Part shown: one piece after another, positions 54,305-63,203 of the stretch
Position numbering within the stretch: the first letter of the stretch is position 1
How the letters are laid out: each line of letters opens with the position of its first letter
Source of the DNA: Formosa undariae
GTDB taxonomy: Bacteria; Bacteroidota; Bacteroidia; Flavobacteriales; Flavobacteriaceae
Length of the DNA: 64,000 nucleotides
Reading direction: 5' to 3'
Assembly: GCF_042427615.1 (NCBI RefSeq)
Contig: NZ_JBHMEZ010000011.1
Coordinates: forward strand, 1 to 64,000
Translations under genes and position numbers: made by a program
The notes under the pieces: generated by a model
Told to the model about the DNA's origin: nothing
Database searches by the model: none
The model's input: the letters and a program-made list of their open reading frames with translations, nothing else

Positions 54305-55318
54305 TTATTTTTTGGCTGCGTTTCTTTCGAATTCTTCAGCTTTTTCTACCATGTTTTTACTTCCACATATAAAAGGAACACGTTCGTGTAATTCTGTAGG
54401 CTTAATATCCATAATACGTGTAAAACCATCACTAGCTTTTCCGTTAGCTTGTTCTGCTAAAAATGCCATTGGATTACATTCGTATAATAAACGTAATTTC
54501 CCTTTAGAGTTTTTAGAGCTTTTTGGATATAAATAAATACCTCCTTTAATCATGTTTCTATGGAAGTCTGAAACTAAAGATCCAATATATCGAGATGTAT
54601 ATGGTCTGTCGCCTTCTTCCATTTGGCAATACTTAATATAATCTTTTATTCCTTGTGGGAAATGAATATAGTTCCCCTCGTTACATGAGTAAATATTTCC
54701 ATCTTCAGGAAAAGACATGTCTGGGTGCGATAAGTAAAAAGTTCCAATTGCAGGGTTTAATGTAAATCCGTTTACACCAGCACCAGTAGTATATACTAAC
54801 ATGGTTGAAGTACCATAAACGATATACCCAGCGGCTACTTGTTGGTGACCTTCTTGTAAGAAATCTTCGATTGTTACAGGCGATCCAACAGGAGTAATAC
54901 GTCTATATACAGAGAAAATAGTTCCTACAGATACATTTACATCGATATTAGAAGATCCATCTAAAGGATCGATTAATACCACATATTTATTCTGATGATT
55001 AGAATCTTGACTGTTAATTGAAATAAAATCATCTTCTTCTTCACTTGCGATACCACAAACAATGTTTCGCTTTTTAAGCGTCTGTATGAAGATGTCGTTA
55101 GCGTAAACGTCTAATTTTTGTTGGTCTTCACCTTGAATGTTTACATCCCCAGCGGCACCAATAATGTCTACCAATCCAGCTTTGTTTACTTCGTGATTTA
55201 CAACTTTAGCTGCTAAACGGATAGAATTTAATAATCTTGTTAACTCTCCTGTGGTGTATTTAAAAGCGGTTTGATTTTCGATTATAAATTCACCTAATGT
55301 TTTGTTTTGTCCTGACAT
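54305..55318 (-). CDS. fbp: class I fructose-1,6-bisphosphatase
   Basis: A 337-residue gluconeogenic phosphatase converting fructose 1,6-bisphosphate to fructose 6-phosphate. Metal-site motifs are complete: IASEEEDDF (about residues 90-98) and VLIDPLDGSSNIDVNVSVGT (about 120-139). The later motifs YIGSLVSDFHRNMIKGGIYL and LLYECNPMAFLAEQANGKAS are also clear. Length is typical of class I. It appears monocistronic and converges with the TerB-like gene. Confidence 0.97.
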   Translation of the reverse strand: MSGQNKTLGEFIIENQTAFKYTTGELTRLLNSIRLAAKVVNHEVNKAGLVDIIGAAGDVNIQGEDQQKLDVYANDIFIQTLKKRNIVCGIASEEEDDFISINSQDSNHQNKYVVLIDPLDGSSNIDVNVSVGTIFSVYRRITPVGSPVTIEDFLQEGHQQVAAGYIVYGTSTMLVYTTGAGVNGFTLNPAIGTFYLSHPDMSFPEDGNIYSCNEGNYIHFPQGIKDYIKYCQMEEGDRPYTSRYIGSLVSDFHRNMIKGGIYLYPKSSKNSKGKLRLLYECNPMAFLAEQANGKASDGFTRIMDIKPTELHERVPFICGSKNMVEKAEEFERNAAKK

Positions 55319-55404
55319 TTAATGGTAACGTTTGTTTTTACAAATATCGTACTTTTTGTTAAACTATAACGTTTGAGTCAAAATTATAATCCATCGATTT
55401 TCCA

Positions 55405-55412
55405 TATATTTG
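55405..55412 (+). promoter_or_regulatory. -7 box of the GNAT/aspartate kinase operon
   Basis: TATATTTG, an exact TAnnTTTG match, 19 bp before the GNAT gene ATG. A TTTG at 55372-55375 is too far upstream (29 bp) to be a standard -33 partner. Confidence 0.45.
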
Positions 55413-55430
55413 GATTCTTAAAAAATTATT

Positions 55431-55910
55431 ATGGATATTAAAATTAGAGCAGCTAAAATTGAAGATATGTCAGCCGTACTGGAGCTGATTTATGAATTAG
55501 CTATTTTTGAAAAGGAACCAGAAGCTGTGGAAGTTACGGTGAGTGACCTAGAACGCGATGGTTTTGGAGTATCCCCATTATTTAAGTGTTTTGTTGCCGA
55601 AATCGATAACGATATTAAAGGTATTGCCTTGGTTTATAATAGATATTCGACATGGAAAGGTCCAATTATTCATCTTGAAGATTTAATTGTAAATAAAGCA
55701 TATCGCGGTACTGGAGTTGGTACAGCTCTACTAGATGAGGTTATTAAATATGGTTACAGTAAAGGAGCAAAGCGTATTAATTGGGAAGTTATAGATTGGA
55801 ACGAACCTGCTATTGCTTTTTACGAAAGTAAAGGTGCAAATGTATTACGCGACTGGGATGTGGTGCAATTAGATGAAGCAGGGATAAAAAACTATATCGA
55901 TAAGTTATAA
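55431..55910 (+). CDS. GNAT-family N-acetyltransferase
   Basis: A 159-residue GNAT enzyme that transfers an acetyl group from acetyl-CoA to an amine. The fold is indicated by IRAAKIEDMSAVLELIYELA at the N-terminus and LEDLIVNKAYRGTGVGTALL containing the RGTGVG coenzyme A loop, with INWEVIDWNEPAIAFYESKG in motif B. This resembles the diamine/spermidine acetyltransferase-like group of bacterial GNATs, but the substrate is unproven. Its stop codon is directly followed by the ATG of aspartate kinase. Confidence 0.9.
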   Translation: MDIKIRAAKIEDMSAVLELIYELAIFEKEPEAVEVTVSDLERDGFGVSPLFKCFVAEIDNDIKGIALVYNRYSTWKGPIIHLEDLIVNKAYRGTGVGTALLDEVIKYGYSKGAKRINWEVIDWNEPAIAFYESKGANVLRDWDVVQLDEAGIKNYIDKL

Positions 55911-57158
55911 ATGAAAGTATTTAAATTCGGAGGTGCTTCGGTAAAGGATGCCGAGGGTGTTATAAATTTAGCAAAAATTGTAAAGCAATTTTCAGATAAG
56001 GATACAGTCGTTATTGTTTCTGCTATGGGGAAAATGACGAATGCTTTTGAAGTGATCGTTCATAATCTGCTTAACGAAACATCCGAATTAGAGGCGTCTC
56101 TTAACTATGTCGAAGATTATCATTCTGCAATTGTTTCAGCGTTATTTTTAGATAAAAATCATTCTGTTTTTAATGCCGTTGAAACACTTTTTCAAGATTT
56201 AAAACTCCTTTTAAAAACAAATACGTCTACCAATTATAATTTTGTATACGACCAGGTAATCGGTTTTGGCGAATTGCTTTCGACAACTATTGTCAGTCAG
56301 TATTTAAATGATATTGGAGTCCATAATACGTGGTTGGATGTCCGTAATTATATTAAAACCGATTCTAATTTTAGACGTGCAAATGTAGATTGGGATATGA
56401 CGTGTCAATTAATATCACCTTTAAAGCAACAGAATTCTATATGTGTTACTCAAGGTTTTTTAGCGAGCGATTCTGAAAATACAACAACGCTTGGGCGAGA
56501 GGGAAGTGATTATACTTCTGCTATTTTTGCTTACGCTTTAGACGCCGAAAGTGTGACGATCTGGAAAGATGTCCCTGGGGTTTTAAATGCAGATCCCCGT
56601 TATTTTCCAAATACGCAATTGTTGGATCAATTGTCGTACAGGGAAGCCATCGAATTGGCATTTTACGGCGCTAGTGTTATTCATCCTAAAACGTTACAAC
56701 CACTTCAACAAAAAGAGATTACGTTGTTTGTAAAATCGTTTTTAAATCCGCTAGAAAAAGGCACTAAAATTAGTCAGAATCAGGATGTTGTTCCTAAGGT
56801 TCCGTGTTATATCGTCAAGAAAAACCAGATTTTAATCTGTATATCTTCCTTAGATTTTTCTTACATTGTAGAAGAGAATATTAGTGATATTTTTAATATA
56901 CTGCACGTCGCTAAGATGAAAGTTAACCTTATTCAGAATTCTGCCATTAGTTTTTCTATTTGTGTAGAAGATACGTTTACCAATTTAAAATACGTTTTAG
57001 AACAATTTCAAGTTAAATACAAGATTTCTTATACATCTAACGTTTCATTATATACGGTTAGACATTATAATGATGCAGCTATAGCTATAATAGAAAGCAA
57101 CAAACATATATTGGTACAACAACGTACTCAAGATACCTTACAAATAGTAACTAAATAA
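55911..57158 (+). CDS. lysC: aspartate kinase
   Basis: A 415-residue monofunctional aspartokinase that phosphorylates L-aspartate, the first step toward lysine, threonine and methionine. The N-terminal kinase motif is KVFKFGGASVKDAEG, and GREGSDYTSAIFAYAL with DPRYFPNTQLLDQLSYREAI marks the substrate and nucleotide sites. The C-terminal region (about 295-390) holds weak ACT-like regulatory repeats. It has zero intergenic distance from the GNAT gene upstream and 22 bp to the acyltransferase gene downstream. Confidence 0.92.
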   Translation: MKVFKFGGASVKDAEGVINLAKIVKQFSDKDTVVIVSAMGKMTNAFEVIVHNLLNETSELEASLNYVEDYHSAIVSALFLDKNHSVFNAVETLFQDLKLLLKTNTSTNYNFVYDQVIGFGELLSTTIVSQYLNDIGVHNTWLDVRNYIKTDSNFRRANVDWDMTCQLISPLKQQNSICVTQGFLASDSENTTTLGREGSDYTSAIFAYALDAESVTIWKDVPGVLNADPRYFPNTQLLDQLSYREAIELAFYGASVIHPKTLQPLQQKEITLFVKSFLNPLEKGTKISQNQDVVPKVPCYIVKKNQILICISSLDFSYIVEENISDIFNILHVAKMKVNLIQNSAISFSICVEDTFTNLKYVLEQFQVKYKISYTSNVSLYTVRHYNDAAIAIIESNKHILVQQRTQDTLQIVTK

Positions 57159-57180
57159 ACAATTCACTACATTTGTGACC

Positions 57181-59037
57181 ATGGCGAAACAGGAAGAAAA
57201 GGGATTAGTAACACCCAATGAAGTAGCAAGTGCTATAAATTTAGAAAAATTAGGTTTTTTAGGCACATTTGTGGGCTGGAGCTTAATGAAGCTTTTAAAA
57301 ATTTCTAAAATAAACGACTTCTATTTAAAAAATAAACATTTATCAGATATTGATTTTTTAAATCGCATTTTAGACGAGTACGAGATTAAATTTGAAATTC
57401 CAGAAGAAGATTTAAAACGACTTCCAAAAAGTGGTGCCTTTATTACGGTATCCAATCATCCGTTAGGAGGAATTGATGGTGTGTTGTTATTAAAATTGAT
57501 GATAGAAAAACGCGATGATTATAAAATCATGGCTAATTTTTTATTGAATCGTATCGAACCTTTACAGCCATATATTATGCCTGTAAATCCGTTTGAAGAC
57601 AGAAAAAATGTTAAATCTAGTGTTGCAGCTTTTAAAAATGCCTTACTACATTTAAAAGCAGGTCATCCGCTAGGTGTATTCCCAGCAGGAGAAGTATCTA
57701 CATATCGCGAAGGCAAATTAGTAGTAGATAAACCCTGGGAAGCCGCCGCTTTAAAGTTAGTAAAGCGTGCCGAAGTTCCTGTAGTTCCTATTTATTTTCA
57801 TGCTAAAAATAGTAAGTTGTTTTATGAGCTTTCGAAGTTAAGCGGTACGTTAAGAACAGCGAAATTACCTTCTGAAGTTTTAACTCAGAAAAAGCGTGTT
57901 ATTAAAGTCAGAATAGGAAGACCAATTTCGGTTGCCGACCAAAAGGAACATGCTACATTGCCAGAGTATTCCGAGTTTCTAAGACGTAAAACGTATATGT
58001 TGGCGAATGCATTCGAAGATAAATCTAAAATATTAAGCAGTTTAGCATCAACCTTAAATCTAAAATCTACTAAAACACCAAAACGTATTGTAACTCCTGG
58101 AGATGCCACGTTAATGGAGGAAGAAGTGGCGCAATTACGTACATTAGATTGCAGGTTATTGCAAAGCAAGAATTACGAAGTGTTTTTAGCATCTTCACGC
58201 GATATTCCTACTATTCTTAGAGAAATTGGTCGTTTACGTGAAATCACATTTCGTGAAATTGGCGAAGGAACCAACGAATCTATAGATTTAGATAAGTTTG
58301 ATAGTTATTACCATCACATGTTTCTTTGGGACGACGACCAAAAAAAGATTGCTGGAGCGTACAGAATGGGCCTAGGCTCTCATATTTTTAAAAAATATGG
58401 TATCGACGGATTTTATTTGCAGGATTTATTTCGCTTTGAGCCGGAATTACATAAGATGATGAGTGAGTCTATCGAAATGGGGCGCGCCTTTATAATTAAA
58501 GAATTTCAACTAAAACCAATGCCTCTTTTTCTGCTTTGGCGAGGTATAGTACATACAACATTACGTTTTCCTGAGCATAAATATTTAATAGGTGGCGTAA
58601 GCATTAGTAATCAGTTTTCAAATTTCTCAAAATCGTTAATGATTGAATTTATGAAATCTCATTATTACGATCCGTATGTAGCGCAGTATGTACATCCGAA
58701 AAAAGAGTTTAAAGTCAAGCTTAAAGACGCCGATAAAGATTTTGTGTTCGATGAAACCGAAGCCGATTTAAACAAGTTCGATAAAATTATAGATGAAGTA
58801 GAGCCAGGGAACTTAAGGTTGCCGGTATTGCTTAAAAAATATATCAAGCAAAATGCCAGATTGGTGGCTTTTAACGTTGATCCTTTATTTAATAATGCGG
58901 TCGATGGCTTAATGTATATTAAAATAGAAGATTTACCAGAGAGCACTGTGCGTCCAGTTATGGAAGAGTTTCAAGAAGAGTTGGAGCGTAAGTTTTCAGG
59001 TGGCGGGAATAGCGAACAGGCAGATGCTACGGAGTAA
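57181..59037 (+). CDS. OlsF-like bifunctional acyltransferase (ornithine/amino lipid synthesis)
   Basis: A 618-residue fusion of two acyltransferase domains. The N-terminal half is a PlsC/OlsA-type lysophospholipid acyltransferase (VSNHPLGGIDGV, the NHx4D motif, and FPAGEVS). The C-terminal half (about 320-530) is an OlsB-like GNAT (LREIGRLREITFREIGEGTN, SIEMGRAFIIKEFQ). This order matches OlsF, which makes ornithine lipids in one protein and is known from Flavobacterium and Serratia. The amino acid used here could differ, for example glycine. ATG 57181 is preferred to an in-frame GTG 6 bp upstream. Confidence 0.85.
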   Translation: MAKQEEKGLVTPNEVASAINLEKLGFLGTFVGWSLMKLLKISKINDFYLKNKHLSDIDFLNRILDEYEIKFEIPEEDLKRLPKSGAFITVSNHPLGGIDGVLLLKLMIEKRDDYKIMANFLLNRIEPLQPYIMPVNPFEDRKNVKSSVAAFKNALLHLKAGHPLGVFPAGEVSTYREGKLVVDKPWEAAALKLVKRAEVPVVPIYFHAKNSKLFYELSKLSGTLRTAKLPSEVLTQKKRVIKVRIGRPISVADQKEHATLPEYSEFLRRKTYMLANAFEDKSKILSSLASTLNLKSTKTPKRIVTPGDATLMEEEVAQLRTLDCRLLQSKNYEVFLASSRDIPTILREIGRLREITFREIGEGTNESIDLDKFDSYYHHMFLWDDDQKKIAGAYRMGLGSHIFKKYGIDGFYLQDLFRFEPELHKMMSESIEMGRAFIIKEFQLKPMPLFLLWRGIVHTTLRFPEHKYLIGGVSISNQFSNFSKSLMIEFMKSHYYDPYVAQYVHPKKEFKVKLKDADKDFVFDETEADLNKFDKIIDEVEPGNLRLPVLLKKYIKQNARLVAFNVDPLFNNAVDGLMYIKIEDLPESTVRPVMEEFQEELERKFSGGGNSEQADATE

Positions 59038-59067
59038 TTTATATAAAAATTAAAATAACTGAATCTT

Positions 59068-59099
59068 AAAAAAGACTATCGTAAGCGGTAGTCTTTTTT
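59068..59099 (+). terminator. terminator of the GNAT-lysC-acyltransferase operon
   Basis: GACTATCG and CGGTAGTC pair (one G-U) around a TAAG loop, within A and T tracts (59068-59099), 30 bp after the acyltransferase stop. Confidence 0.75.
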
Positions 59100-59339
59100 A
59101 TGGGTTTAAAACAATACGGCACAGGTCTTTTTATTGCGTTAATAATCACATTGAAAAAGGTATAGAATTTCCATTAATTTGAGTTCTTTTGTATGGTTCT
59201 AATGTGCTACAACGTTAATTTTTGTCACTTTTAAAACTAAACACTAAACTTTTATTAAAGTGCTGTTAGATAACTAGAATTAGCATCATTTTTGTATTCT
59301 AATTCAATGCCGAATAAATTTTCAGAAAATAAAATAAAC

Positions 59340-62009
59340 ATGAAAAAAACACTCAAAATAGTAGGGATAGCAATAGGAGTCATAGTCCTTATATTAATTG
59401 CCATTCCTTTTGTATTTGAAGGTAAAATACTTGACATTGTAAAGGGTACAGTCAATAAAAATATCAATGCAGAATTCGATTTTGCAGATGCAGATGTGAG
59501 TTTGATTCGGAACTTCCCCGAACTCTCCGTTTCTGTAAACGATATGAGCATTATAAACACCGGAACCTTTGCCGGTGAGACTTTGGTGTCTGCAAAAAAC
59601 GCAAACATAAGTATGCCCTTTATGCAGATTTTTAATGGAGAAGGTGAGCCTTATACTATAAATTCTTTTAGTATTGATGGAGCCACACTTAATGTACTTA
59701 TAGACGAAGATGGTAACGTAAACTACGATATAGCTAAAACAGACGCAGATACTAACGAGTCAATTAGCGCTACAAATACCGAAACACCGAGTTCTGTTTC
59801 TTTGTCTATTAAGAGCTATGAAATAACGAATTCTCAAATTAAATATGTCGACGAGAAAGGGAAGATGCATTTCGAACTTATCGATTTCAACCATTCGGGA
59901 ACGGGAGATCTTTCTGCTATAAAATCTGAATTGGACACCAAAACAGACGGTTTGATATCTTTTGATATGGATGGAACTAATTATTTTAGTGAAACACCTA
60001 TTCAATTGGATGCCAGGTTAGGAGTCGATTTAGAACAGAACACATATACCTTCCTAGAAAATAAGGCGATTATCAATCAGTTAGAATTGGTTTTCGATGG
60101 TTTTGTAAAACTTAATGAAACGAGTCAAGATGTAAATATCTCTTTTAAAACACCGTCTTCAGACTTTAAAAATTTCTTAGCATTAATTCCTCAAGCCTAT
60201 TCTAAAGAAATAGAAAATGTGCAAACTACGGGAGATTTTGTGGTGCAAGGACAATTAAATGGTACAGTAGACGAGACCCATATTCCGGCCTTTAATATTG
60301 CTATTACATCTAATAACGCTTCGTTTAAATACCCGGATTTACCACAAGCAGTGTCTAATATTACTATAGATACTAAGATTGCAAACGAAACGGGACTATT
60401 GGAGAATACGTATGTGAATATAAATGCACTAACATTTAAAATTGCACAAGATGTATTTAGTGCAAATGCAACGATAAAAAACCTAATGGGGAATCCGTTG
60501 GTAAACGCCAATTTAAAAGGACGTATTAATTTAGGAAACCTGTCTCAAGCTTATCCGTTTAGTGTCGAGCAAGAATTAAAAGGAATTTTAGATGCAGATA
60601 TTACCACTGCATTCGACATGAAAGCGATAGAAGAAAGCCGATATCAAGACACAAAAAATAATGGGTCTTTAGGATTAAGTAATTTTGAATTTAATTCTGA
60701 AGACATGAAAAATCCGATTCAAATTTCGAAAGCGGGTTTAACTTTTAATCCAAAGAATGTTACGCTAAATACTTTTGAAGCGAAAACAGGGCAAACCGAC
60801 CTTTCTGCAAAAGGTGCTATAGACAACCTCTTAGGTTTTATGCTTAATGATGAGATGTTAAAAGGTAACTTTACCCTGAACTCGAATACCTTTGCGGTTA
60901 ATGATTTTATGGTTGAAGAGGTCGCTTCTGAAAAAGCTACAACTGACGATAATACCAAAGAAAAACCCGCATCTGAAGTTGTTATGAGCGATGAACAAAT
61001 AAAAATTCCAGCATTTTTAGATGCAACTATTGTTGCAAAAGCAAATACTGTTATTTACGATAATTTGACTCTAAAAGAAGCTTCAGGAACTTTAATTGTT
61101 CGCGATGAAACGGTAACAATAAAAGACCTAACCTCTAATTTATTTGGAGGACAAATGGCATTAAACGGATCGGTATCTACCAAATCGGAAACACCCGTTT
61201 TCGATGTGAAATTGGGAATGCAACGTTTTAACATTGCCGAATCTTTTCAAGGTTTAGATTTATTAAAAGCTTTAGCTCCAATTGCTCAGGCTTTCCAAGG
61301 GGTTCTAAATTCTAATTTTCAAATAAAAGGAGATTTATCTACCGATTTTACACCTAATTTAAGTACCATTTCAGGAAACGCTTTGGCAGAATTATTTGTT
61401 AACGATGTAGATACTAAAGACAGCCAAGTTTTAGGAGCATTGGTAGATCGTTTGGCATTTTTAAACTTCGATGAAGGTGAAACGAAAAATTTTAAAACAA
61501 CATTAAATTTTAAAGATGGACAGGTTGAGGTTAAGCCTTTTAATCTTAAGTTTAAAGATATTGGTGTTGAGATAGGAGGGAGTCATGGTTTTGACCAATC
61601 ACTAAACTATAGTGCAGTTTTTGATGTTCCTGCTAAGTACCTCGGGAAGGAGGCTACGAATTTATTAGCTAAGTTAAACGATCCTAAAGCAGAGAACATA
61701 ACCGTTCCTGTAATCGCCAAAATAGGAGGGCGTATTGGTAGTCCGTCGGTGTCTACAGATTTAAATGCGACTGCAACAGCTTTAACTCAGAAGTTAATTG
61801 AAATGCAAAAAAATGAGCTTCTAAATAAAGGTACTGATAAAGTAAAAGATGCCTTAAGTAATTTCTTAGGCGGAAGTAAATCGAAAGATTCTACCAATGT
61901 CGGGACAGCAAAAGATTCTGTACAAACAGATAATATTAAAAAAGCAGCCGATAATTTGCTTAATGGCTTGTTTGGAAAGAAAAAAGAAGAATCGAAAACA
62001 GGAAATTAA
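59340..62009 (+). CDS. AsmA-family envelope protein
   Basis: An 889-residue protein with an N-terminal membrane anchor (IVGIAIGVIVLILIAIPFVF) and a long periplasmic beta-rich region of AsmA type, including the LSVSVNDMSIINTG N-terminal motif and the C-terminal AsmA_2-like block (LNFKDGQVEVKPFNLKFKDI). AsmA-like proteins form grooves thought to move lipids between membranes. I chose ATG 59340 (MKKTLKIVGIAIG); the frame is open further upstream from a TTG but that would precede the anchor. Low-complexity Ser/Lys tail at the C-terminus. Confidence 0.88.
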   Translation: MKKTLKIVGIAIGVIVLILIAIPFVFEGKILDIVKGTVNKNINAEFDFADADVSLIRNFPELSVSVNDMSIINTGTFAGETLVSAKNANISMPFMQIFNGEGEPYTINSFSIDGATLNVLIDEDGNVNYDIAKTDADTNESISATNTETPSSVSLSIKSYEITNSQIKYVDEKGKMHFELIDFNHSGTGDLSAIKSELDTKTDGLISFDMDGTNYFSETPIQLDARLGVDLEQNTYTFLENKAIINQLELVFDGFVKLNETSQDVNISFKTPSSDFKNFLALIPQAYSKEIENVQTTGDFVVQGQLNGTVDETHIPAFNIAITSNNASFKYPDLPQAVSNITIDTKIANETGLLENTYVNINALTFKIAQDVFSANATIKNLMGNPLVNANLKGRINLGNLSQAYPFSVEQELKGILDADITTAFDMKAIEESRYQDTKNNGSLGLSNFEFNSEDMKNPIQISKAGLTFNPKNVTLNTFEAKTGQTDLSAKGAIDNLLGFMLNDEMLKGNFTLNSNTFAVNDFMVEEVASEKATTDDNTKEKPASEVVMSDEQIKIPAFLDATIVAKANTVIYDNLTLKEASGTLIVRDETVTIKDLTSNLFGGQMALNGSVSTKSETPVFDVKLGMQRFNIAESFQGLDLLKALAPIAQAFQGVLNSNFQIKGDLSTDFTPNLSTISGNALAELFVNDVDTKDSQVLGALVDRLAFLNFDEGETKNFKTTLNFKDGQVEVKPFNLKFKDIGVEIGGSHGFDQSLNYSAVFDVPAKYLGKEATNLLAKLNDPKAENITVPVIAKIGGRIGSPSVSTDLNATATALTQKLIEMQKNELLNKGTDKVKDALSNFLGGSKSKDSTNVGTAKDSVQTDNIKKAADNLLNGLFGKKKEESKTGN

Positions 62010-62032
62010 TCTCTTGATAATTTGAACATAAT

Positions 62033-62068
62033 AAAAAAGCTGAAGATTTAAAACCTTCAGCTTTTTTT
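62033..62068 (+). terminator. terminator after the AsmA-like gene
   Basis: AAAAAAGCTGAAG (62033-62045) and CTTCAGCTTTTTT (62055-62067) form a 13-bp stem with a 9-nt loop between convergent genes, T tract on the plus strand and A tract usable on the other. Confidence 0.88.
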
Positions 62069-62125
62069 GTTGTGTAATGTATGTATTTGTAAGCGACCCT
62101 TTTTTGCAAATGGGTATTTTTTAGA

Positions 62126-63070
62126 TTATAGCTTTACAAATTTTTCTTTTATTTTGTCTACGATAGTTTGTGCTAATTTTTCCTTGCTCTCTATAGTCCA
62201 ACCTGCAACATGTGGTGTTAAGAGTACCTGTTCTGATTCAATTAAATATTGAAAGGCTTCTGGCATATTATCTGCAGTAAATAAGTTCTCGAAAGATGCT
62301 TTTTCGTATTCTAAAACATCTAACCCAGCTCCTAATATTTGCTTAGTTTTTAATGCAGAAACTAAATCTGTAGTGACTACACTTTTGCCTCTTGCCGTGT
62401 TAAATAGCCAGAACGGTTTTTTAAACGCATTTATAAAATCGGCATTAACCATGTTTAGAGTTAGTGGCGTTTGTGGTATATGTAAGCTTACAACATCGAC
62501 TTCGTTTTGAAACGTTTCTAGGTCTACTTGCTCAGCATTCTCATTACCTACGTCTGCTTTAATGTCGTAACATAGTACGTTAACATCGAATCCGCGTAGT
62601 TTTCTAGCAAAGGCATTTCCCATGTTTCCATAACCAATAATCCCTACCGTTTTCCCGTCTAATTCTAACCCGCGATTATCTTCGCGTAACCATTGTCCTT
62701 GGCGAACTTCGTGATCGGATTTATTTAGTTTATTGAATAACGACAGTAGCATACCTAATGTATGTTCGCCAACGGCATTCCTGTTTCCTTCGGGAGCAGA
62801 AATAAGATAGACACCTTTAGATTGAGCATAATCACAGTCTATGTTTTCTAAGCCCGCGCCTACACGACCAATAAATTTTAAATTGGTTGCAGCGTCTAGA
62901 AATTGCTTGTCGATTGTAAAACGACTTCTAATGATGATGCCATCGTATTGATTTATTTTACTTTCAATTTCTGATTTCGTTGACGTGAAATCATCGTGAT
63001 TAGTAAAACCTAAATCTGTTAATTGTTGTTTTAAAAGGGGGTGATTGCTATCGAGATGAAGAATGTTCAT
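62126..63070 (-). CDS. D-2-hydroxyacid dehydrogenase (SerA-like)
   Basis: A 314-residue NAD-dependent dehydrogenase of the phosphoglycerate dehydrogenase type. The NAD site is VGIIGYGNMGNAFARKLRGF (about residues 143-162). Catalytic Arg (NTARGKSV), Glu (VLEYEKASF) and His (LLTPHVAGWT) are all visible. There is no C-terminal ACT domain, so it is the short form. 3-phosphoglycerate is likely but not certain. A -7 box lies upstream. Confidence 0.92.
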   Translation of the reverse strand: MNILHLDSNHPLLKQQLTDLGFTNHDDFTSTKSEIESKINQYDGIIIRSRFTIDKQFLDAATNLKFIGRVGAGLENIDCDYAQSKGVYLISAPEGNRNAVGEHTLGMLLSLFNKLNKSDHEVRQGQWLREDNRGLELDGKTVGIIGYGNMGNAFARKLRGFDVNVLCYDIKADVGNENAEQVDLETFQNEVDVVSLHIPQTPLTLNMVNADFINAFKKPFWLFNTARGKSVVTTDLVSALKTKQILGAGLDVLEYEKASFENLFTADNMPEAFQYLIESEQVLLTPHVAGWTIESKEKLAQTIVDKIKEKFVKL

Positions 63071-63089
63071 GTGCTGAAAAATTAGATTT

Positions 63090-63097
63090 CAAATTTA
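63090..63097 (-). promoter_or_regulatory. -7 box of the SerA-like gene
   Basis: Minus-strand TAAATTTG matches TAnnTTTG, 20 bp before the ATG at 63070. No clear -33 TTG was seen. Confidence 0.4.
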
Positions 63098-63138
63098 CGA
63101 ACTTTTGCGTTAAGGATTGAACGATTTGTTTGAGCTCT

Positions 63139-63163
63139 TGTTAGGTTTTTTTAACCTAACAAA
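63139..63163. terminator. hairpin between mgtE-like gene and SerA-like gene
   Basis: TTGTTAGGTT and AACCTAACAA form a 10-bp stem around a T-rich loop, 41 bp beyond the MgtE stop. The minus-strand side lacks a clear T tract, so terminator function is uncertain. Confidence 0.4.
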
Positions 63164-63203
63164 GCGAGTCGTGAAAGCCTGACCTTTTTAGGTAACGCCC
63201 AAA

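Noticed and set aside
59255..59608. Open minus-strand frame across the start of the AsmA-like gene
   Set aside because: It lies opposite a well-supported gene and looks like an antisense shadow.
1040..62068. Terminators at 1040-1075 and 62033-62067 share the 10-mer CCTTCAGCTT
   Set aside because: Short, in opposite loop contexts, and likely coincidence among many hairpins; not treated as a repeat family.
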